From Pseudomonas sp. (lineage in GTDB: Bacteria > Pseudomonadota > Gammaproteobacteria > Pseudomonadales > Pseudomonadaceae), in assembly GCA_007117785.1 (NCBI GenBank), contig SKFV01000213.1, positions 1 to 23,521 on the forward strand: DNA of 23,521 nt, in the 5' to 3' direction. The first letter of the stretch is position 1; each line of letters begins with the position of its first letter. A program made the translations under genes and the position numbers. The notes beneath the pieces were generated by a model. The model saw only the letters and a list, made by a program, of their open reading frames with translations. It ran no database searches and was not told the origin of the DNA. Positions 1 through 8,605 of the stretch are shown one piece after another.

Positions 1-39
1 AGCTACCGGAACCCAGATCAAAAAACCGGCGGGCAAACC

Positions 40-55
40 TTGCTACAGTAGTCAG
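40..55 (+). promoter_or_regulatory. Possible promoter/regulator motif upstream of first REC-TPR gene
   Basis: The stretch TTGCTACAGTAGTCAG ends 28 bases before the ATG at 84. A close relative, TTGACTACACTACATCAG, lies at 2459-2476 ahead of the paralogous gene at 2519. The CTACAGT core resembles a sigma-S-type extended -10 (CTAnnnT), and no good -35 is visible. The shared motif could instead be a regulator site. This is a hand comparison of only two sites. Confidence 0.3.
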
Positions 56-83
56 ATGACAGAACTACCGGGCACCCAAGCCG

Positions 84-1667
84 ATGATTGATTACAGCAA
101 AAAACGCTTCCTCGTGGTTGACGACTTTTCCGAGTTTCGCAGCTCGATCAAGGGTGTACTGCGCTTGCTCGCGGTACAGCATATTGATACGGCTGCCACC
201 GGCGATGAAGTGCTGGAACTGTGTCGGAAAAAGCGCTACGACATCATTCTGCACGATTACAACCTGGGTGCCGGCAAGAACGGGCAACAGGTGCTGGAGC
301 AACTGCATGCCGAGGGCCTGCTCAATCCGCACAGCATTTTCGTCATGGTGACCGCGGAAAATACCCAGGCCATGGTGCTGGCCGCGCTCGAATGCGAACC
401 CGATGGCTACCTGACCAAGCCCTTTAACAGGGCCACCCTGCAACAGCGCCTCGATCGCATCGTGAAGAAGAAGCAGGCACTTGCGCCTGTACTCAATGCG
501 GTGCAACAAGAAGACCACGCGGGCGTGCTGCGAGCAGCCAACGCCATTATGCAGACGACGCCGCGACTTGGCAGCGAATGTCGCCGCTACATGGCCGCCG
601 CGCTCTACCGGCAAGGCGAATTTGCCACCCTGGAAAACTTGCTGGAAGGCATCAACAAGGAACGTCTGGTTGGCTGGGCCGCACTGCTGCTGGCCGAGAT
701 CTGGCGCCAGCAAGGTGAATACAAGAAAGCCGAGAAGCTCTATCAGGCGGCAATCCGCCAATTCCCCATGCTGCCCGATCTGCTCGACGGCATGGCCAGC
801 CTGTTCAGTGACCAGGGCGATTACAACGCCGCTGAAGAATGGCTTTTGCGCGGAGTAAAACTGTCACCCAACACGCTCAGCCGCCAGGTTCGTCTGGCCC
901 GCCACGCCCTGCTTAACGGGCATCCGGCAGTGGCCACCAAAGCATTGCGTCAGGCTGTTACCCTGGGCCGACACGCAGTGAACTTCAATCCCGAGTGGCT
1001 ACTGCAACTGGCCTTCAGCCTGCTGCCTGCCGATAGTGCGGCAGATGGCAAGCTGCTTCAGGAAATCAACAACTTGCTGGATGACCTGGATAAATCCCAG
1101 CGCAATCACCCCTACCTGCCAACTGCCAGCGCCCTGTTGCGCGCCGACCTCAAGCCAGGGGCCAGCAACAGCAACACCGATTGGGCTGCGCTGGCGCAAC
1201 CCGTATTGGACCAGGAGCAGGTACCAGAACTACTCACCAGCCTGTATCTGGGTCGCCTGCTCAACCGCCGCGGCGCCACTGTTCAGGGCGCTGCATTGCT
1301 GCAACAGATGCTGGATTTCTATGGTGATCATGGGCAGGTACGCGCCTGGTTGGCAGCGGAACAGGGAGACTACCCACTGGCAGCGCATGCGCAAGCTGCA
1401 GACCTCTGCCGGCAAGGCGTAGCAGCACATTTTTCGGGTGAACATAGCCAGGCACGGGAACATTTTTCTGCAGCCCAGCGACTGGCGCCAGCCAATATCA
1501 CCCGCGCCCTGGCCGAGGCCAGATTGCTGGTACAACTGCGCAGCCGCGGGGTGACCAGCGCCGAAGACCTCGCCAACTGCCTGCAACCCTTGCAGCGCAT
1601 GCCATTGGCTGACAGCCGCTACCGGGACTATCAGTACCTTAACCAACATACCGAGGAACTCTGGTGA
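84..1667 (+). CDS. Response regulator with C-terminal TPR domain (module 1)
   Basis: A 527-residue cytoplasmic protein. Residues 1-115 form a complete CheY-like receiver: acidic pair D13/D14, phospho-acceptor D58 (in ILHDYNLG), T90 and K112 (in YLTKPF). There is no DNA-binding or enzymatic output domain. The rest is helical, with TPR-like repeats at about 198-300 (QGEYKKAEKLYQAAI, QGDYNAAEEWLLRGV) and again near 435-485, so the output is probably protein-protein binding. The ATG at 84 matches the paralogue start (both MIDYSK). No strong Shine-Dalgarno is seen. The stop overlaps the kinase start in GTGA, so the two are translationally coupled and the kinase is the likely phosphodonor. By my hand alignment, 84 of the first 114 residues match the copy at 2519. 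The domain call is sure; the target is unknown. Confidence 0.9.
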   Translation: MIDYSKKRFLVVDDFSEFRSSIKGVLRLLAVQHIDTAATGDEVLELCRKKRYDIILHDYNLGAGKNGQQVLEQLHAEGLLNPHSIFVMVTAENTQAMVLAALECEPDGYLTKPFNRATLQQRLDRIVKKKQALAPVLNAVQQEDHAGVLRAANAIMQTTPRLGSECRRYMAAALYRQGEFATLENLLEGINKERLVGWAALLLAEIWRQQGEYKKAEKLYQAAIRQFPMLPDLLDGMASLFSDQGDYNAAEEWLLRGVKLSPNTLSRQVRLARHALLNGHPAVATKALRQAVTLGRHAVNFNPEWLLQLAFSLLPADSAADGKLLQEINNLLDDLDKSQRNHPYLPTASALLRADLKPGASNSNTDWAALAQPVLDQEQVPELLTSLYLGRLLNRRGATVQGAALLQQMLDFYGDHGQVRAWLAAEQGDYPLAAHAQAADLCRQGVAAHFSGEHSQAREHFSAAQRLAPANITRALAEARLLVQLRSRGVTSAEDLANCLQPLQRMPLADSRYRDYQYLNQHTEELW

Positions 1668-2356
1668 GCGATAAACAGCCCGATAGCTTCGACTTTTCCA
1701 GCCTGATGGCTGCGACTGTTCACGACATGAAAAACGTCATGAGCGTGATCCAGCAAGCCTACACTACCTGGCTGGCCGACCTCCCCGAGGAATACCGCGA
1801 GCGCGCCGAGCGCAGCCTGATCGAACAGGAAACCCTGCATCTGCAAAGCATGACCGTGCAGCTACTCGGCTTGTACAAACTGGAGAAATCACAGCTGGCC
1901 TTTACCCCTGATTATCATCTGCTCGATGAGTTCTTCGAGGATCAGATAAGTCGCCATGCCGACGTCATAGCCGCCAGGGGCCTGAACATTGATTTCCAAC
2001 TCGACGACCCGGACCTGGAAGGCTATTTCGACCGCAATCTGCTGGAAGTCGCGCTGGACAATGCCGTCGGCAATGCCCAACGCTTCGCCCATAGCCAGAT
2101 ACGACTCATCGCACGGCATGAATCCGGCGGTACCCTGATACAGGTTAATGATGATGGTCCGGGCTACCCGGCGCATATGCTGGGTGAGCTCAAGGCCGAT
2201 GCCAGCAGCATCAGCCTGGGATCGGGCAGTACCGGCCTGGGTCTCTATTTCACCCGCCAGATTGCCCGCCTGCATGACAACCAGCAGAGCGCTCGCGTCA
2301 GCTTGGGCAACGGTGCCCCACCAGGCGGTGGAAACTTCAGTATCTGGTTACCCTGA
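1664..2356 (+). CDS. Small soluble sensor-less histidine kinase (module 1)
   Basis: A 230-residue kinase with a GTG start overlapping the upstream stop by four bases (GTGA). The H-box is TVHDMKN with the likely phospho-accepting H20. The ATP-binding domain shows an N-box (LDNAVGNA, 131-138), G1 (DDGPGY, 163-168) and G2 (STGLGLYF, 189-196). There is no transmembrane segment, PAS, GAF or HAMP, and H20 lies almost at the N terminus. The input must therefore come from a partner, perhaps the TPR tail of the coupled regulator. It is paralogous to the kinase at 4117. Being so short, it could act partly as a phosphatase or an adaptor. Kinase family assignment is firm; the signal is unknown. Confidence 0.88.
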   Translation: MSDKQPDSFDFSSLMAATVHDMKNVMSVIQQAYTTWLADLPEEYRERAERSLIEQETLHLQSMTVQLLGLYKLEKSQLAFTPDYHLLDEFFEDQISRHADVIAARGLNIDFQLDDPDLEGYFDRNLLEVALDNAVGNAQRFAHSQIRLIARHESGGTLIQVNDDGPGYPAHMLGELKADASSISLGSGSTGLGLYFTRQIARLHDNQQSARVSLGNGAPPGGGNFSIWLP

Positions 2357-2422
2357 AAACAACTGCAGCAAAAGATCACCAGCAGCGCGCATGCATTGCC
2401 GTCACAACACTTTCAACCCACA

Positions 2423-2443
2423 ATGATGCCAATACGGCATCAT
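2423..2443 (+). promoter_or_regulatory. Perfect 8-bp hairpin/dyad between the two signalling modules
   Basis: ATGATGCC and GGCATCAT form perfect arms around the 5-base loop AATAC. No T-run follows, so it is not a standard intrinsic terminator. It lies 67 bases after the first kinase gene and 75 bases before the second regulator gene. It could be an operator for module 2 or a transcript-processing hairpin. Confidence 0.45.
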
Positions 2444-2458
2444 CCAGAATCCTGCACA

Positions 2459-2476
2459 TTGACTACACTACATCAG
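2459..2476 (+). promoter_or_regulatory. Possible promoter/regulator motif upstream of second REC-TPR gene
   Basis: TTGACTACACTACATCAG corresponds to TTGCTACAGTAGTCAG at 40-55 in front of the first module. TTGACT would pass as a -35, but no -10 lies at normal spacing. CTACACTA could instead be a sigma-S-type -10. It ends 42 bases before the ATG at 2519. A similar string also occurs by coding in the first codons of the gene (2523-2538), which weakens the argument. Confidence 0.3.
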
Positions 2477-2518
2477 TATTACGCCAGCCCTTTTTCGCCG
2501 AGTAAGGCCCAAACGCGC

Positions 2519-4120
2519 ATGATTGACTACAGTAAATCCCAATTCCTGGTTGTTGATGACTTTTCCGACTTTCGTACTTCAGTCAAAAACATGCTGAAGC
2601 AGATGGCTGTCTCGCATATCGATACCGCAGCCAATGCCAAAGAAGCGCTTGAGCTCTGCCGCCTGAAACGTTACGACATCATCCTGCATGACTACAATCT
2701 GGGCGTCGGCAAGAACGGTCAGCAGGTGCTGGAAGAGTTGCACGAACGCAAGCTGATGACCCCGCACTGCATCTTCGTCATGGTTACCGCTGAAACCAGC
2801 CAGGCCATGGTCATGAGCGCGATTGAGTGCGAGCCGGATGCCTACCTGACCAAGCCCTTCAACCGCGCCAGCCTGCAGCAGCGACTGGACAAGCTGGTGC
2901 AACGCAAAAAGGCCCTCAAACCGGTGCTGGATGCCGTTCACAAGGGCGATCATCAAGCCGTGGTGGAAGCCTGCCAGTTGGTGATACGTGATCAGCCGAA
3001 ATATCGGCCCCAGTGCCTGCGCTACCAGGCTAATGCGCTGGAAGCCCTGGGCCAGGACCGGGCACTGGAGAAAATGCTCACCGCGATCATGGCCGACCGG
3101 CCACTGCCCTGGGCTCTGGTGGCGCTAGCCGATCTCCACCGCCGCATGGGACAACTGGATAAAGCGGAAAACCTGCTGGAACAAGGCGTGCGCCAGTTCC
3201 CCATGCTGCCAATGATCTATGACGGTCTTGCAGCGGTTTATCGTGATCGCAAAGATCTGCCCAAGGTACAGCAGTGGCTGGAGCAAGGGCTGCGCATTTC
3301 CCCACATGCGCTGCATCGCCAGGTCGAGCTGGGCTCGGTAGCACGCCAGAACCAGGATGGAGACGCTGCGCTAAAAGCCTGGCGACAAGCTGTCGAGCTG
3401 GGCCGCAACTCGGTGTTTCACAGCGCCGAGAACCACCTCAACCTGGCTGCCACACTGAACGACCAACTCAACGAGAATCCTGACCCCAAAGTCACTCTGG
3501 AACTGCGCCAGACCCTGACTGAAATGGAGCAAACCTGGTCGGAAGACTCCGGACTGCAAGTGCGCAGCAATCTGCTGCAAGCCAGCGCCCTGCAAAAAAC
3601 CGGCAAAAGCGGAGAGGCCAGCGCCCTGCTGAACAAGGCCCAGAGTCAACTGGCGCAGCTGGACACCTTTTTCAGCCCGCAGGCAGCGCTGGAAGTCGCC
3701 GACAATTTGCGCGCACTGGGGCAGGCCGAGCAGGCCGAACAGATGCTGTCCAGCTGTGCGGAAATGTATGGTGATGACCCTGCCATCATGCAGCAGATTG
3801 CCGACAAAACCGATAATCCAGCACTGCTGGATACCAGCAAGCGTGCAGCCGATCTGAATCGCCAGGGCATTCAACACTATCAACAGAAAGCCTACCCGGA
3901 AGCGCTGGAGGCTTTTCGTCAGGCGCAGAAGCTGCAGCCGCGCAATATCAGCTTCGCGCTGAATACCGCGCAATCCCTGTTACGCCTGATCGCCAGTGAG
4001 CCGAATGACGCGCTCAAGGAAGAGTGTCGTAATTGCTTGCAGCAGGTACGCAGTATTCCGCCCAGCGATAACCGCTACGAACGCTATCTGAAATTGTGCA
4101 AACACGTGGAGGCTGCGTGA
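2519..4120 (+). CDS. Response regulator with C-terminal TPR domain (module 2)
   Basis: A 533-residue paralogue of the protein at 84-1667. I chose the ATG at 2519 because it gives the same N terminus (MIDYSK), follows AGTAAGG at 2501-2507, and avoids 41 upstream codons with no counterpart in copy 1. The receiver is intact (D13/D14, D58, T90, K112). TPR-like repeats follow, for example MGQLDKAENLLEQGV and QKAYPEALEAFRQAQKL near the C terminus. No DNA-binding domain is present. Its TGA overlaps the next kinase's GTG start exactly as in module 1. The receivers are much more alike than the TPR tails, which suggests a tandem duplication followed by divergence in the partner-binding half. Confidence 0.9.
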   Translation: MIDYSKSQFLVVDDFSDFRTSVKNMLKQMAVSHIDTAANAKEALELCRLKRYDIILHDYNLGVGKNGQQVLEELHERKLMTPHCIFVMVTAETSQAMVMSAIECEPDAYLTKPFNRASLQQRLDKLVQRKKALKPVLDAVHKGDHQAVVEACQLVIRDQPKYRPQCLRYQANALEALGQDRALEKMLTAIMADRPLPWALVALADLHRRMGQLDKAENLLEQGVRQFPMLPMIYDGLAAVYRDRKDLPKVQQWLEQGLRISPHALHRQVELGSVARQNQDGDAALKAWRQAVELGRNSVFHSAENHLNLAATLNDQLNENPDPKVTLELRQTLTEMEQTWSEDSGLQVRSNLLQASALQKTGKSGEASALLNKAQSQLAQLDTFFSPQAALEVADNLRALGQAEQAEQMLSSCAEMYGDDPAIMQQIADKTDNPALLDTSKRAADLNRQGIQHYQQKAYPEALEAFRQAQKLQPRNISFALNTAQSLLRLIASEPNDALKEECRNCLQQVRSIPPSDNRYERYLKLCKHVEAA

Positions 4121-4821
4121 GCCATACCCCGGGTTCAGACGATGAAGGCATGGACTTTGCCACAGTGATGGCCTCGACCGTGCACGACATGAAAAACACC
4201 ATGGCGCTTATGCTGCAGACCTACGACACCTGGCTGGAACGCTTGCCACCGGAACTGTCCGAGGCACCGGAACGCGGCATTATCCAGTACGAGTCCATGC
4301 GTCTGCACGGCATGCTGGTGCAACTGCTCGGGCTGTACAAGATGGAAACCAATCGCCTGCCCTTGAACCCCGGCTATTACGATGTCGAGGATTTTCTGCA
4401 GGACCAGTTGGCCCGCCACGATGATATCCTGCGGTCACGCCATATCGAAGGGGACTATCAGATCGAGGAAGATGGCCTGATGGGCTTTTTTGACAATGAC
4501 CTTGTCAGTTCGGTCGTCGCCAATGTGATCAACAATTCGATTCGCTATGCCAGACACGCCATTAGCTTGCGCGCCTGGATGGCCAACGAACAACTGGTCA
4601 TCAGTATCTGTGATGACGGCGACGGCTACCCTGAGGCCATGATCGAACAGCAAGCCAACTATGCTGCCGGCATCCGCATGAGTACCGGCAGCACCGGGCT
4701 GGGCCTGTATTTCGGTCAGCAGATTGCCAAGTTGCACCAGCGCAACGAAGAACACGGGTTTATCGAGCTGCGCAATGACAGCCCGTTGGGTGGCGGCGAA
4801 TTCCGCCTGGTGCTGCCCTGA
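4117..4821 (+). CDS. Small soluble sensor-less histidine kinase (module 2)
   Basis: A 234-residue kinase. The GTG at 4117 sits in GTGA with the upstream stop, mirroring module 1; a longer ATG start at 4096 is possible but adds seven residues absent from the paralogue. The H-box TVHDMKN has H23. The N-box is around NVINN (136-140), G1 is DDGDGY (166-171) and G2 STGLGLYF (192-199). There is no membrane segment and no sensory domain. The YESMRLHGMLVQLLGLYKME helix is close to the QSMTVQLLGLYKLE of module 1, so the dimerisation region is conserved. It ends 8 bases from the convergent Amt-GGDEF-EAL gene, with no terminator hairpin between them. Confidence 0.87.
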   Translation: MSHTPGSDDEGMDFATVMASTVHDMKNTMALMLQTYDTWLERLPPELSEAPERGIIQYESMRLHGMLVQLLGLYKMETNRLPLNPGYYDVEDFLQDQLARHDDILRSRHIEGDYQIEEDGLMGFFDNDLVSSVVANVINNSIRYARHAISLRAWMANEQLVISICDDGDGYPEAMIEQQANYAAGIRMSTGSTGLGLYFGQQIAKLHQRNEEHGFIELRNDSPLGGGEFRLVLP

Positions 4822-4829
4822 ACAGACTT

Positions 4830-7800
4830 TTAGCGCGGCATCAGACGCACGCCATCCAGCTCACTCAGCGGTTGCGGATGACCCAGGTGATAGCCTTGCA
4901 CATAGTCCACCCCAAGCTCGACCAGCACAGCCAGAATCTCGGCAGTTTCGACAAATTCGGCCACCGTACGCAGCCCCATCTCATGGGCAATGGTATTGAT
5001 CGAGCCGACCATGGCACGAGCAATGGGATCAACCACGATTTCCTTGACGAAACTGCCGTCGATCTTGACCAGATCCACCGGCAAGTTCTTCAGATAGCCA
5101 AAGGACGACAGGCCTGAGCCAAAGTCATCCAGCGCAAACTGGCAACCAATATCCTTCAGAGTGCGCATAAACACTACTGCGCGGTTCAGGTTGGCGATTG
5201 CACTGGTTTCAGTCACTTCGAAGCACAGCGCACGGGTTGGAACCTGATGCCGCTCGATAGCCACCATCACATACTCGAGAAAGCTTTCTTCACTCAGGGA
5301 AGCCGCCGACAGATTGATCGAATAGCTGCCCAACTGCTCTGGATAACGGCGATTGAAATCACCCAGCCAGGCCAGGAAATTGCCCACCACCCAGGTATCA
5401 ACCGCGGTGGCCATATCGTAGCGCTCGGCTGACGGCATAAAGGCCCCTGGCGGAATGGTACTGCCATCAGCATCCAGCATGCGCACCAGCACCTCATAGT
5501 TCTTGCGTACATCCTGCTCCTCCAAGGCCACAATCGGCTGAACGAACAAACGCAATCGGTCAGCATCCAGGGCGTGACGAATACGGCTCACCCACTGCAT
5601 TTCGCCACGTCTTTTTTGCAGTTCCTGATCATCATCCTTGAAGATATGCAGTCGATTACGACCACCGTCCTTGGCTGCATAACAGGCGCTATCTGCTGCA
5701 CTGAGCAGCGCGGCCAGGCTCTCGGTGTCATGGTCCAGCTGAACCAGTCCAATACTGACGCCGACCGCAAAAGTCTTGCCTTGCCAACTGAATCGAAAGC
5801 TTTCCACCAATGCGCGAATGCCGTCAGCCACCGGCAGGGCCTCTTCCAGCGAGCAGCCCATCAACAAGAGTCCGAACTCGTCTCCGCCAAGCCGTGCCAG
5901 CACGTCAGCATTGCGTATCCGCGTCTGGAACAGCTTGGTCAACTGGCGCAGCAGCTCGTCACCGGCGGCGTGGCCACAGGTATCATTGACGATCTTGAAC
6001 TGATCCAGATCCATATAACAGAGCACGTGCTCGCCGCGCTCCAGTGCCGGGCGATCAAGCAACAACATGGCCTGCCGCTCGAATTCAGCCCGATTTGCCA
6101 GCCCGGTCAGAGTGTCGTGCGCTGCCTGGTGCGACAGTTCACGCGCCAGCCTTCGTGTAACCGTGACATCACGAAACGTTAGCACAGCACCAATAATATG
6201 CCCCTCGGCATTGCGGATCGGCGCTACCGCATGCTGGACCGGTACCTGCTCGCCATCACTGCGCTGCAGCATGGCCGCACTGCCATCCAGGGTTTGCGTA
6301 TGCTTGTGATAGCGGGTCAACAGACGGCGCACCGGGTTGCCCAGGAGGTCACCGGAAAGTTCATCCACCAGTTGATAGACATCATCCAGCCGGCGACCGA
6401 CGGCGGCCTCCTGCTGCCAACCGGTCAACTGCTCGGCCACGGGATTGAGATAGCGGATGCGCGCATCCGGTCCGGTGGTAATTACCCCGTCACCAATCGA
6501 GGCCAGAGTCACCTGGGCGAGCATTTTTTCCTGATACAACTGCTGCTCCATACGCCGGCGCTCGGTCACATCGCGTAATGTACAGGTCAGCGTCTGCTCG
6601 CTGTCATCGCTGCGGCTGACGGTCAGCTCAGCTACAAACTGGTCATGCGGATGACGACTGAAAAGTACTTCCTGTTTGCTCTCCTGCCCACTGTCCGGTA
6701 CCGGCAAGACCTGCCAACCCTGTTCGGCCACCAGTTCCTGTAACGGGCGCCCAACCAGCTCCTTCGACGACAAGCCGAGCAAGCGCTCGGCCCCCGGATT
6801 GCAGCTGGCCAACACCCCATCCGGCGTGCAGGTCACGATGCCGTCACGAATGTCACGGACAATGGCCTGGGTTCGACCCACCGCCTGGTTCAGCGCATGG
6901 ATGACCTTGTTATACTGGCTGGCGATCTGGCCGACCTCGGTAAAGGGTTCCACCGGCACTTCCCGCCGAAACTGTCCATCACGCTGGTGGGTGGCCATAG
7001 CCTCCAGCAGTTCGATCAGCTCGGTGCGTGCGCCATGCTCGGAGACGTTCAGGCCGGCCTGTTCCTCCTCGGGAGTTACCCGCAAGGGATAGATACGATT
7101 GATCAAGTACAACAATATCCAGGTCAGGCCAAAGGCCCAGAGCCCGGAGACCAGTACCGCCTCCAACTGCACACCGGCCTGCTGCCAGCGGCTCAACCCG
7201 GTACCCAGCATGTCCAGATCGGCAAACACCGCGAGCGCCAGCACGCCCCAGATACCGCTGGCCAGATGCACCGGCACCGCGCTGACCGCATCGTCGATAC
7301 GCCACCGATACAGCAGCCGATCGGCCAGATACATGACCACACCGCCAACCAGACCGATCAGAAAGGCCGCACCCGAATCGACCACATGGGCGCTGGCGGT
7401 CACCGCCACCATGCCAGCAATCAGTCCGTTCAGCGGATACACCGGATCGACATGCCGCCAACGTAACCAGGACAATCCCATACCGCCAAGAATCCCGGCA
7501 ATTGCCGCCAGTACCGTATTGGCAATAATCCCCGGCACACGACCATCAAAGGCAAAAGTGCTGCCGCCGTTAAAGCCAAACCAGCCGAACAACAGCAAGA
7601 GCGCACCCAACATGGCCATGGGCAGGTTAGAGCCGGGCAGGCTGCGACCATCACGGGTCTGTTCAAAGCGACCCTGACGCGGCCCGAGTACCAGAATCAC
7701 CGCCAGGGCAATCCAGCCACCCACACCATGAACCACGATGGAGCCAGCGAAGTCGATATAACCTCGCTCAGCCAGCCAGCCATTACCCTCACTGAAGGCG

Positions 7801-8219
7801 CCGCCCCAGGCCCAGTGCCCGAAAAAGGGATAGATCACTCCGGCAGCAATTGCGGTCACAATCAGGTAACCGCCAAAGCGCATCCGTTCGGCTGCCGCAC
7901 CGGACACAATGGTCGCTGCGGTGGTACAGAACATGGCCTGAAACAGGAAAAAGGCAGCTTGCCAGGTATCGTCAAAGGACAGCAGGGTAAAGCCCGTGCC
8001 AAACCAACCGCCCTGACTGGCACCGAACATGATGCCGAAGCCGAACAACCAGTAGAGGGATATGGCCACGCTGAGGTCGGCCATGTTCTTCACGGCCACA
8101 TTGATCGCATTCTTGCTGCGGGTCAGGCCGGATTCCAGGCAGAGAAACCCCAGCTGCATGTTGAACACCAGGCCAGCACAGAGAACAACCCACAACACGT
8201 CAATCATGGCCACCGACAT
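4830..8219 (-). CDS. Amt ammonium channel fused to PAS-PAS-GGDEF-EAL
   Basis: A 1129-residue inner-membrane protein. Residues 1-400 are a complete Amt domain of about 11 helices. They keep the pore histidines H164 and H318, D156, the FxxxF stretch at F93-F97, F215, S220 and the C-terminal NVSEHG motif (391-396). A HAMP-like linker (about 405-445) leads to PAS domains at roughly 450-555 and 565-690. The cyclase has GGDEF (778-782) with an RxxD inhibitory site (769-772). The phosphodiesterase domain has EVL in place of EAL (909-911) and keeps N969, FEVTE (1000-1004), D1031/D1032, K1052, AEFVET (1087-1092) and Q1108. Both enzyme activities therefore look possible. The ATG at 8219 follows AGCAGGTG. 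No glnK gene is adjacent. I infer that it couples ammonium transport or sensing to c-di-GMP level. Confidence 0.93.
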   Translation of the reverse strand: MSVAMIDVLWVVLCAGLVFNMQLGFLCLESGLTRSKNAINVAVKNMADLSVAISLYWLFGFGIMFGASQGGWFGTGFTLLSFDDTWQAAFFLFQAMFCTTAATIVSGAAAERMRFGGYLIVTAIAAGVIYPFFGHWAWGGAFSEGNGWLAERGYIDFAGSIVVHGVGGWIALAVILVLGPRQGRFEQTRDGRSLPGSNLPMAMLGALLLLFGWFGFNGGSTFAFDGRVPGIIANTVLAAIAGILGGMGLSWLRWRHVDPVYPLNGLIAGMVAVTASAHVVDSGAAFLIGLVGGVVMYLADRLLYRWRIDDAVSAVPVHLASGIWGVLALAVFADLDMLGTGLSRWQQAGVQLEAVLVSGLWAFGLTWILLYLINRIYPLRVTPEEEQAGLNVSEHGARTELIELLEAMATHQRDGQFRREVPVEPFTEVGQIASQYNKVIHALNQAVGRTQAIVRDIRDGIVTCTPDGVLASCNPGAERLLGLSSKELVGRPLQELVAEQGWQVLPVPDSGQESKQEVLFSRHPHDQFVAELTVSRSDDSEQTLTCTLRDVTERRRMEQQLYQEKMLAQVTLASIGDGVITTGPDARIRYLNPVAEQLTGWQQEAAVGRRLDDVYQLVDELSGDLLGNPVRRLLTRYHKHTQTLDGSAAMLQRSDGEQVPVQHAVAPIRNAEGHIIGAVLTFRDVTVTRRLARELSHQAAHDTLTGLANRAEFERQAMLLLDRPALERGEHVLCYMDLDQFKIVNDTCGHAAGDELLRQLTKLFQTRIRNADVLARLGGDEFGLLLMGCSLEEALPVADGIRALVESFRFSWQGKTFAVGVSIGLVQLDHDTESLAALLSAADSACYAAKDGGRNRLHIFKDDDQELQKRRGEMQWVSRIRHALDADRLRLFVQPIVALEEQDVRKNYEVLVRMLDADGSTIPPGAFMPSAERYDMATAVDTWVVGNFLAWLGDFNRRYPEQLGSYSINLSAASLSEESFLEYVMVAIERHQVPTRALCFEVTETSAIANLNRAVVFMRTLKDIGCQFALDDFGSGLSSFGYLKNLPVDLVKIDGSFVKEIVVDPIARAMVGSINTIAHEMGLRTVAEFVETAEILAVLVELGVDYVQGYHLGHPQPLSELDGVRLMPR

Positions 8220-8258
8220 CAGGACACCTGCTCAGGCTGATCATGCGGCGCACTTGCC

Positions 8259-8286
8259 CGGTGCCTCATAAACAGTTAGGGCACCG
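8259..8286 (-). promoter_or_regulatory. Inverted repeat in leader of Amt-GGDEF-EAL gene
   Basis: CGGTGCC (8259-8265) and GGCACCG (8280-8286) are perfect 7-bp arms around a 14-base spacer, 40-67 bases upstream of the start codon on the minus strand. This could be an operator or an RNA leader hairpin. I found no convincing sigma-54 site (GG-N10-GC) here, although amt genes often have one. Confidence 0.3.
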
Positions 8287-8428
8287 CATCAGTGCATGCT
8301 CCACCCTGAGCGGCTGCAATATGCCACTATTCTTGTTACAGAGCGGTTCAGCCAATAAAGCAGCAGGATTCATACCATAAAGGGGCATTCGTTGCCGCTG
8401 GCCATACCCGTTCGGATTAACCCGGCAT

Positions 8429-8450
8429 TTTACTTTGATGTAAAAGTAAA
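8429..8450. promoter_or_regulatory. Inverted repeat in the amt-fusion/marR divergent intergenic region
   Basis: TTTACTTT and AAAGTAAA are perfect 8-bp arms around GATGTA. The dyad lies in the AT-rich centre of the 386-base divergent intergenic region, about 155 bases from the marR start and 210 bases from the amt-fusion start. A second small dyad, ATTAC-TACT-GTAAT, occurs at 8537-8550 near a TAATAT -10-like stretch. MarR proteins often bind dyads near their own gene, so either could be an autoregulatory operator. Confidence 0.4.
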
Positions 8451-8605
8451 TATGTTGTAGGCTTGGTTAATATAGCTGCGGAAAAAGCCCGCTTTCACAG
8501 GTGATCATGCTTAAGCAGCAAAACTAATGACAGCTAATTACTACTGTAATATTTAGCCTTCACGTAATTGCGTGCCGCCCTTGTCGGCATACTGCGGAGC
8601 TTACC

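Noticed and set aside
2396..2518. Longer N terminus for the second REC-TPR protein
   Set aside because: The extra 41 residues have no counterpart in the paralogue, lie over a hairpin and possible promoter, and precede a well-placed ATG.
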